A DNA stretch of 7,408 bases from an uncultured Tepidimonas sp. GTDB lineage: Bacteria > Pseudomonadota > Gammaproteobacteria > Burkholderiales > Burkholderiaceae_C. The DNA lies in assembly GCA_937949455.1 (NCBI GenBank), contig CALEDU010000118.1:1-7408 (forward strand). Reading direction: 5' to 3'. Under the pieces are notes generated by a model, which was given only the letters and a program-made list of their open reading frames with translations, ran no database searches and was not told the DNA's origin. Made by a program: the position numbers and the translations under genes. Below are positions 1-7,408 of the stretch, in pieces. The first letter of the stretch is position 1, and each line of letters starts with the position of its first letter.

Positions 1-781
1 TGGTGGTCTCGGCCACAGCATCGACGCTCAATCCCTTGAGTTCCGCCAGTTGCGCAGCCACATGTGGAACATACGCTGGGGTATTGGTCTTGCCGCGGTG
101 TGGCACGGGTGCCAGATAGGGGCTATCCGTTTCGATCAGGCAGCGATCTAGCGGTACGTATCGGGCCACTTCCCGCAAGTCGGTGGCATTCTTGAATGTC
201 AGAATCCCCGAAAACGAAATGTAAAAACCCAGATCCAGTGCCGCGCGCGCGACCGCGCGGGTTTCGGTAAAGCAGTGAAACACCCCCCGGGCCTGCGGCA
301 GCTTTTCAGTGCCGATGTCCGCAAAGCCCCCCTCCTCCCGCAGAATGGCCAGCGTATCGTCCGAGGCGCTGCGCGTGTGGATGATCAGCGGTAAATCGGT
401 CTGGCGAGCAGCACGGATGTGGATCCGAAAGCGCTCGCGCTGCCATGCCATGTCGTCCAGCGTTCGCTCGCCTAGCCGGTAATAATCGAGCCCCGTTTCA
501 CCGATGCCAATCACCCGCGGCAGCCGGGCGCGCGCAACCAGTTCGGCCAGGGTGGGTTCGCGCACGCCTTCGTTGTCGGGATGCACGCCAACCGTCGCCC
601 ACAGTTGCGGGGCATCATCTGCACCGTTGAGGGCCAGGCGGTGCACATCATCAAAACCCTCTAGCGTGGTGCAGATGCACAGCGCACGCAAGACTCCTGC
701 GGCGCGCATGTCCGCCAGAATCTCGGCATATTTGCTCTGCAATTCGGGAAAGTCCAGATGGCAATGGGAGTCGGTGAACAT
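1..781 (-). CDS. ycfH: TatD-family metal-dependent hydrolase/DNase (YcfH-like), C-terminus cut off by the window edge
   Basis: Cytoplasmic TIM-barrel hydrolase of the TatD family, whose members are metal-dependent deoxyribonucleases or related phosphoesterases. I translated 260 uninterrupted codons from the ATG at 781. Family metal ligands are visible: the N-terminal SHCHLD (His6, His8), GETGLDYY (Glu95), the histidine of IIHTR (His135), the histidine of FHCF (His169) and ETDSPYLAP (Asp219). The start is anchored by MFTDSHCHLD, where the family almost always begins. Family length is about 255-265 residues, so probably only some ten C-terminal residues lie outside the window. It is the last visible gene of the operon, 63 bases after pilZ, as ycfH lies after holB in Escherichia coli. 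No Shine-Dalgarno sequence precedes the start. Family assignment is firm. The natural substrate is not known from sequence, and the YcfH-type assignment over the paralogues TatD and YjjV rests on gene order. Confidence 0.96.
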   Translation of the reverse strand, partial: MFTDSHCHLDFPELQSKYAEILADMRAAGVLRALCICTTLEGFDDVHRLALNGADDAPQLWATVGVHPDNEGVREPTLAELVARARLPRVIGIGETGLDYYRLGERTLDDMAWQRERFRIHIRAARQTDLPLIIHTRSASDDTLAILREEGGFADIGTEKLPQARGVFHCFTETRAVARAALDLGFYISFSGILTFKNATDLREVARYVPLDRCLIETDSPYLAPVPHRGKTNTPAYVPHVAAQLAELKGLSVDAVAETT

Positions 782-844
782 GCCAAAAGAGAGTGGATTG
801 GAGTTTGGTGCGCCGGCCGTCAACGGACTGGGGCGAGCGTTCGT

Positions 845-1221
845 TCAAAGCGTTTGTGTGGGTCGGTCCATAGCCAGATTGGTGCCCAGGATTTCCTCGA
901 TCCGGGCCCGAAGCGCGCGGGATTTGTCGTCCGCCGGAAAGCGCACGCCGATTCCCGGGGTGCGTGACCCCGTCGCGCCGGTGGGGGTAATCCAGGCAAC
1001 CTTGCCAGCGACGGGATAGCGCTGCGGATCATCTGGCAGGGTCAGCAGCACATACACATCTTGCCCCAGGGCGTATTGGCGCGAGGATGGCACGAAGATC
1101 CCCCCCTCGGTGAACAAGGGGATGTAGGCCGCGTAAAGGGCCGCCTTCTCTTTGATCGACAGTTGTATGACCGTGGGACGCGGATGGGAGGTTGCGTCGC
1201 CGTCGGCCGGCGAGCCGGTGT

Positions 1222-1225
<4 letters not shown>
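845..1225 (-). CDS. pilZ: Type IV pilus assembly protein PilZ
   Basis: A 126-residue single-domain PilZ protein. Members of this subgroup are needed for type IV pilus biogenesis and twitching motility, and in Xanthomonas PilZ bridges the PilB ATPase and FimX. Recognisable conserved stretches are LSIKEKAALYAAYIP (residues 22-36), a GGIFVPS-type strand (41-47), PVAGKVAWITP (71-81), PGIGVRF (90-96) and a C-terminal DRPTQTL close to the DRPTHTM of Pseudomonas PilZ. The RxxxR and (D/N)xSxxG motifs that bind cyclic di-GMP are absent, as is normal for this pilus subgroup, so direct binding is not expected. The ATG at 1225 is chosen over an upstream in-frame ATG at 1345 because it forms an ATGA overlap with the holB stop and leaves a normal length. 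The first 17 residues are not conserved-looking. No pilus structural genes are in the window. Confidence 0.94.
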
Positions 1226-4452
<3,227 letters not shown>

Positions 4453-4456
<4 letters not shown>

Positions 4457-5472
4457 TGGCCGAGTTGGTAACGCCGAACGGCCCGGTGGTGTTCTTCCAG
4501 GGTCCGGCTGAAGGCGCTGGAGCCGTCGCCTCGGGCGACGAAGTACAGGGCCGACGTGCGCGCCGGCTGTACGGCGGCCAGCAGCGAGTTCCAGCCGGGC
4601 ATGGCAATAGGGGTGGGTGGGAGCCCTGCTCGGGTGTAAGTGTTGTAGGGGGTGTCGGCAACCAAATCCCGGCGGCGCAGATCGCCATCGAAGCCCTCTC
4701 CCAAGCCATAGATCACGGTCGGATCAGACTGGAGCCGCATGCCGATGCGCAGGCGGTTGATGAATACGGCGGCGATATGGGCGCGATCGGCCTCACGCCC
4801 GGTTTCTTTTTCGATGATGCTGGCAAGGATCAGCGCCTCATCCGGCGACCGCAGAGGCAGTCCAGAATGGCGCTGCGCCCAGGCATCGGCCAGTCGCTTC
4901 TCCATCGCGGCGGCGGCCTGTCGCAGAACGCGCGAGGCTGGCGTGCGCTTGGGGTACACATAGGTGTCCGGGAAAAATCGCCCCTCGGCATGGGCGACCT
5001 GCAGCCCCAGGTGCCGCGCCAAGGTGACGGGATCATCGCCGGCTGGCAAATCATCGATCAGATGCTCTGCTGCGCGCACTGCCTGCAGCACCTGGCGCAC
5101 ATTCCACCCTTCCACCAACGTCACGCGCCGCACGGCCTGTTCGCCGCGCACGAGCTTGTCCAGCAGCGTGGCGGGGGTAGTGCCTGGTGCGAGTTCGTAG
5201 CTTCCTGCTTTGAGTGCGCGCGATTGCCCCGAGAGCCGAAACCACAGAAATAGCCCCCACGCCGAAGTGTCTACCCCCGAAGCGACCAGTGCCTCGGCCA
5301 CCTCGGCGGCGGACATGCCCGGCTCGATCACCACCTCTACCACCGGCTGCCTGTCAATCCGCAAGGTTAAAGGGCGGTGCAGCCAGGAGGCGACGGCGGC
5401 TGCAACGACCAAGACGGCCACTGCCGCAAGCAGAGACCAACGGAATGCCAGGGATCGCAACAAACGGGACAC
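4453..5472 (-). CDS. mltG: Endolytic murein transglycosylase MltG (YceG)
   Basis: A 339-residue inner-membrane lytic transglycosylase that cleaves nascent peptidoglycan strands and is thought to end their polymerisation. It has a short basic N-terminus and a membrane anchor at about residues 12-30. A LysM-like region follows (about 45-110, including IEPGMSAAEVAEAL and LKAGSYEL). The catalytic YceG domain contains EGRFFPDTY (163-171), ILASIIEKETG (215-225) with the presumed catalytic glutamate Glu221, LQSDPTVIYG (247-256), and YNTYTRAGLPPTPIAMPG (276-293). The last motif reads AMPG where the E. coli-type motif has ANPG. The start is GTG: in this frame an upstream TGA lies about 60 bases away, no ATG or TTG falls between, and the next ATG (Met53) would delete the anchor. 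No Shine-Dalgarno sequence is present. It is the first gene of the operon. pabC, which precedes mltG in E. coli, is replaced here by divergent ygfZ. Confidence 0.96.
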
Positions 5473-5513
5473 GGGTAATGAGTGGGCACCGATGGCAGCG
5501 GCGAGGCTGCGAG

Positions 5514-5541
5514 AAAATACAGCCGATGATCATAGCCGCAA
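5514..5541 (-). promoter_or_regulatory. Candidate sigma-70 promoter for the mltG operon
   Basis: In the 82-base divergent gap, the minus strand carries TTGCGG (5541-5536) as a possible -35 box and TATTTT (5519-5514) as a possible -10 box, 16 bases apart. Each matches four of the six consensus bases. Transcription would start roughly 35 bases before the mltG GTG. This gap is the only non-coding space upstream of the six-gene operon, so an operon promoter is expected here. The boxes overlap an ATGATCAT palindrome (5526-5533) in the spacer. I could not pick out a convincing plus-strand promoter for ygfZ in the same gap. The assignment is by eye and tentative. Confidence 0.3.
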
Positions 5542-5554
5542 CGATTGTTCGCCC

Positions 5555-6499
5555 ATGATGACTCCCTCGAACTCCACTGCCAGTCATGCCGCCCTCCCCC
5601 CCATGCACGGGGTTGCCCGCCTAGAGGACTGGGGCGTGATCAGCGCCCAGGGCGAAGAGGCGGCCGCCTTTTTACATGGCCAATTGACGCAGGATTTCGT
5701 CGTACAGCGCGATACCGAAGCCCGACTGGCGGCCTACTGCACACCCAAGGGACGCATGCTGTTTAGTGCAATCGGCGTTCGGCGTGACGGTGAGGTGCTG
5801 CTGTGCGCACCGCGTGAACGCATTGCGCCGACCATCAAGCGCCTGTCGATGTTCGTGTTAAGGGCCAAGGTGCGTCTGAGCGATGCGTCCGACCTATGGG
5901 CATTGTGGGGAGCGGCGGGCGACGCAGTGCCGAACGCCCTGCCCTGCGTCGTCTGGTCTGTGTGGCGAGAGGGTGATCGCACCTGGGTTCGATTGCCGCC
6001 AGGTGCTGGCGTGCCACGGGCAATGCTGATCCAGCCGGCCTCGGCCCCGCCGTTGGCAGGCCCCGCGCTCGCTGCGGCCCACTGGCAATGGTTGGCGGTC
6101 GTGAGCGGGGTGGCCCACATCACCGACGCCGTGGCAGAGTCCTTCGTGCCGCAGATGATCAATTACGAATCGGTGGGGGGTGTCCACTTCAAAAAAGGGT
6201 GCTACCCGGGCCAGGAGGTGGTGGCTCGCAGCCAATTCCGCGGCACGCTCAAGCGGCGCGGCGTCTTGGTCCACGCCGATGGCCCCCTGGCGGCTGGGCA
6301 AGAGGTGTTCCATGCTGCCGACCCGGAGCAGCCCGTGGGGCTGATAGCGCAGGCCGCCCCCCATCCCGTCGCGGGGTGGGATGCCATCGCGTCGCTACAG
6401 ACCAGTGCAGCAGACGGGCAACCGCTGACGGCAGGTGGCCCAAATGGTGTCCCCGTGCGCCTGCAACCCCTGCCCTACGAACTGCTTCAGGATGTCTGA
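5555..6499 (+). CDS. ygfZ: YgfZ folate-binding protein, iron-sulfur cluster maintenance
   Basis: A 314-residue relative of the aminomethyltransferase (GcvT) fold. In E. coli YgfZ binds tetrahydrofolate and supports the synthesis or repair of iron-sulfur enzymes such as MiaB. The family signature K-G-C-Y-x-G-Q-E is intact as KGCYPGQE (residues 214-221; Cys216 is the functionally important cysteine), followed by VVARSQFRGTLKRR. The N-terminal region also fits: LEDWGVISAQGEEAAAFLHG (24-42), GQLTQDF (42-48) and CTPKGRML (62-69). Start choice is uncertain. Tandem ATGs at 5555 and 5558 give 314 or 313 residues, and an in-frame ATG at 5603 would give 298, beginning at MHGVARLEDW where conservation starts. 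None has a Shine-Dalgarno sequence. The reading frame is also open upstream to 5210, but that part runs antisense to mltG and is not needed. The gene diverges from mltG and converges with the fusion gene. Confidence 0.94.
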   Translation: MMTPSNSTASHAALPPMHGVARLEDWGVISAQGEEAAAFLHGQLTQDFVVQRDTEARLAAYCTPKGRMLFSAIGVRRDGEVLLCAPRERIAPTIKRLSMFVLRAKVRLSDASDLWALWGAAGDAVPNALPCVVWSVWREGDRTWVRLPPGAGVPRAMLIQPASAPPLAGPALAAAHWQWLAVVSGVAHITDAVAESFVPQMINYESVGGVHFKKGCYPGQEVVARSQFRGTLKRRGVLVHADGPLAAGQEVFHAADPEQPVGLIAQAAPHPVAGWDAIASLQTSAADGQPLTAGGPNGVPVRLQPLPYELLQDV

Positions 6500-6500
6500 C

Positions 6501-6520
6501 GCCCTGTGAGTCACAGGCGC
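6501..6520. terminator. Hairpin at convergent gene ends, possible bidirectional terminator
   Basis: CCTGTGA (6503-6509) and TCACAGG (6511-6517) form a perfect inverted repeat around one central base. Flanking GC (6501-6502) can pair with GC (6519-6520) across a bulged C at 6518. In RNA the loop would open to about five bases, leaving a GC-rich stem of roughly five to seven pairs. The repeat begins four bases after the ygfZ stop and includes the stop codon of the opposing fusion gene, so both transcripts end here. No T-tract follows on either strand, so efficient intrinsic termination is doubtful. Confidence 0.35.
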
Positions 6521-7368
6521 ATCTCCATCGACTGGTGGGGAATGCCGACCTCGTCATAGGGCTCACCCACGCGCCGCCAACCCAGCCGTTCGTAAAAACC
6601 GACGGCAGTGCACTGCGCGCTCAGGCGCAGGGTGTGATCACCGCGCGCGCGGGCGGCATCCAACAGGGCCTGCAGAACCCGTGTGCCAACGCCGCTGCCG
6701 CGCAGCGCACGGTGCACCGCCATACGGCCCACCTTGCCCACCCCCGGCTCGGTGGTCAACAGCCGCCCAGTCCCCACCGCCTGCCCGAGGTGGTTGTAAG
6801 CCACGGCATGCAGCGCGGCCGCATCGGCCGCATCCCACTCTTGCGATGCCGGTATGCCCTGCTCATCCACGAACACCGCTCGGCGCAGCGGGGCTGCAGC
6901 ACTCTCCAGGGTATGCCACGGGCCGGTTACCACCCGTAGCACCTGCTGGCCAGCCTCGTAGCGCTGCACCAGCTCGCGCAGGGGCAGCGGCACCGGGCGC
7001 GAGGTCTGCATGGAGGGATCGGCAAATACATAGACGATTTCCGCCCCCACCAACGCGCGCTCGCCCAGAAACAGTGCACCGGTCATCGTCATCGACGAGT
7101 TGCCGATGCGCTCGCAGCGCAGCGCCACGTCCACCAGGTCGTCCATGCGGGCGCTGGCGGTAAATTCGAGGCTCGCCTTCTTGACATAGAGCTCGCCGCC
7201 CAGCTGACGCATGGCATCGGTGTAGGGCAGGCCCAGCGCCCGCCAGTACTCGGTGGTGCCAACGTCAAAATACATCAGATAGTGGGCGTTGAAGACGATG
7301 CCTTGCATATCCACCTCGGCCCAGCGTACGCGCAGGCGATGGAAGCATCGGAATTCGTGGCGTTTCAT
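6511..7368 (-). CDS. Fusion of YbgC/FadM-type acyl-CoA thioesterase and ElaA-like GNAT acetyltransferase
   Basis: A 285-residue cytoplasmic protein with two domains in one uninterrupted frame. Residues ~5-135 are a hotdog thioesterase of the 4-hydroxybenzoyl-CoA/YbgC type. RVRWAEVDMQGIVFNAHYL (13-31) matches the family start, with Asp20 at the presumed catalytic position, and further hotdog strands follow to about residue 117. Residues ~145-285 are a GNAT domain. LRRAVFVDEQGIPASQEWD (161-179) is typical of ElaA-like proteins, VGRMAVHRALRGSGVG (213-228) is the acetyl-CoA-binding motif A, and AVGFYERLGW (255-264) is motif B. GIPHQSMEMRL (275-285) is a characteristic end. A short linker (~136-148) joins them. 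The thioesterase would hydrolyse acyl-CoA and the GNAT half would transfer an acyl group from CoA; substrates are unknown. The ATG at 7368 starts naturally for the hotdog domain but lacks a Shine-Dalgarno sequence. Its stop lies 11 bases from the converging ygfZ stop. Confidence 0.92.
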   Translation of the reverse strand: MKRHEFRCFHRLRVRWAEVDMQGIVFNAHYLMYFDVGTTEYWRALGLPYTDAMRQLGGELYVKKASLEFTASARMDDLVDVALRCERIGNSSMTMTGALFLGERALVGAEIVYVFADPSMQTSRPVPLPLRELVQRYEAGQQVLRVVTGPWHTLESAAAPLRRAVFVDEQGIPASQEWDAADAAALHAVAYNHLGQAVGTGRLLTTEPGVGKVGRMAVHRALRGSGVGTRVLQALLDAARARGDHTLRLSAQCTAVGFYERLGWRRVGEPYDEVGIPHQSMEMRL

Positions 7369-7408
7369 GACGGGATTTGGGACAATCGCGGGCTTTGGAC
7401 GACCCAGG

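Noticed and set aside
504..1019. Plus-strand open frame (171 codons) opposite tatD and pilZ
   Set aside because: It is a shadow of the two minus-strand genes, with low-complexity Ser/Arg/Ala-rich composition and no motif.
5210..5554. In-frame extension upstream of ygfZ that would lengthen the protein to 429 residues
   Set aside because: The extra 115 residues run antisense to the N-terminal part of mltG, are low in complexity, and are not part of the YgfZ fold, which begins near the LEDWGVI motif.

Overview
The window looks like ordinary chromosome from a high-GC Gram-negative bacterium. The best guess is a betaproteobacterium of the Burkholderiales, perhaps near the Comamonadaceae. This rests on the gene order mltG-tmk-holB-pilZ-tatD, a non-canonical type IV pilus PilZ beside holB, and an ElaA-like thioesterase-acetyltransferase fusion. 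The genus cannot be named from the sequence alone. There are no rRNA or tRNA genes, insertion sequences, CRISPR arrays or phage genes.

Layout: positions 1-5472 form one minus-strand operon, read from right to left. It runs mltG (start 5472), a family 39 membrane glycosyltransferase, tmk, holB, pilZ, and a tatD/ycfH-type metal hydrolase that leaves the window at position 1, about ten residues short of its expected end. The genes are packed tightly. Two junctions are ATGA overlaps (mltG/glycosyltransferase and holB/pilZ), tmk and holB overlap by 13 bases, and the glycosyltransferase and tmk are 8 bases apart. Only the 63-base gap before tatD is larger. An 82-base divergent intergenic region (5473-5554) separates this operon from plus-strand ygfZ (5555-6499), an iron-sulfur cluster maintenance protein. 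A minus-strand gene at 6511-7368 converges on ygfZ and encodes a hotdog acyl-CoA thioesterase fused to a GNAT acetyltransferase. The 11-base gap between these two overlaps a perfect inverted repeat that may terminate both.

The operon mixes housekeeping jobs: ending glycan strands (MltG), making dTDP (Tmk), loading the replication clamp (HolB), and DNA or nucleotide metal hydrolysis (TatD family), with PilZ for type IV pilus assembly. The glycosyltransferase is the unexpected member, since mltG and tmk are usually direct neighbours.

No clearly novel system is visible. The points most worth a second look are the glycosyltransferase embedded in the mltG-tmk core, the thioesterase-GNAT fusion, the lack of a recognisable Shine-Dalgarno sequence before any of the eight genes, and the shared hairpin at the convergent gene ends. 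No gap longer than 300 bases lacks a gene. The last 40 bases (7369-7408), upstream of the fusion gene, show no recognisable element.
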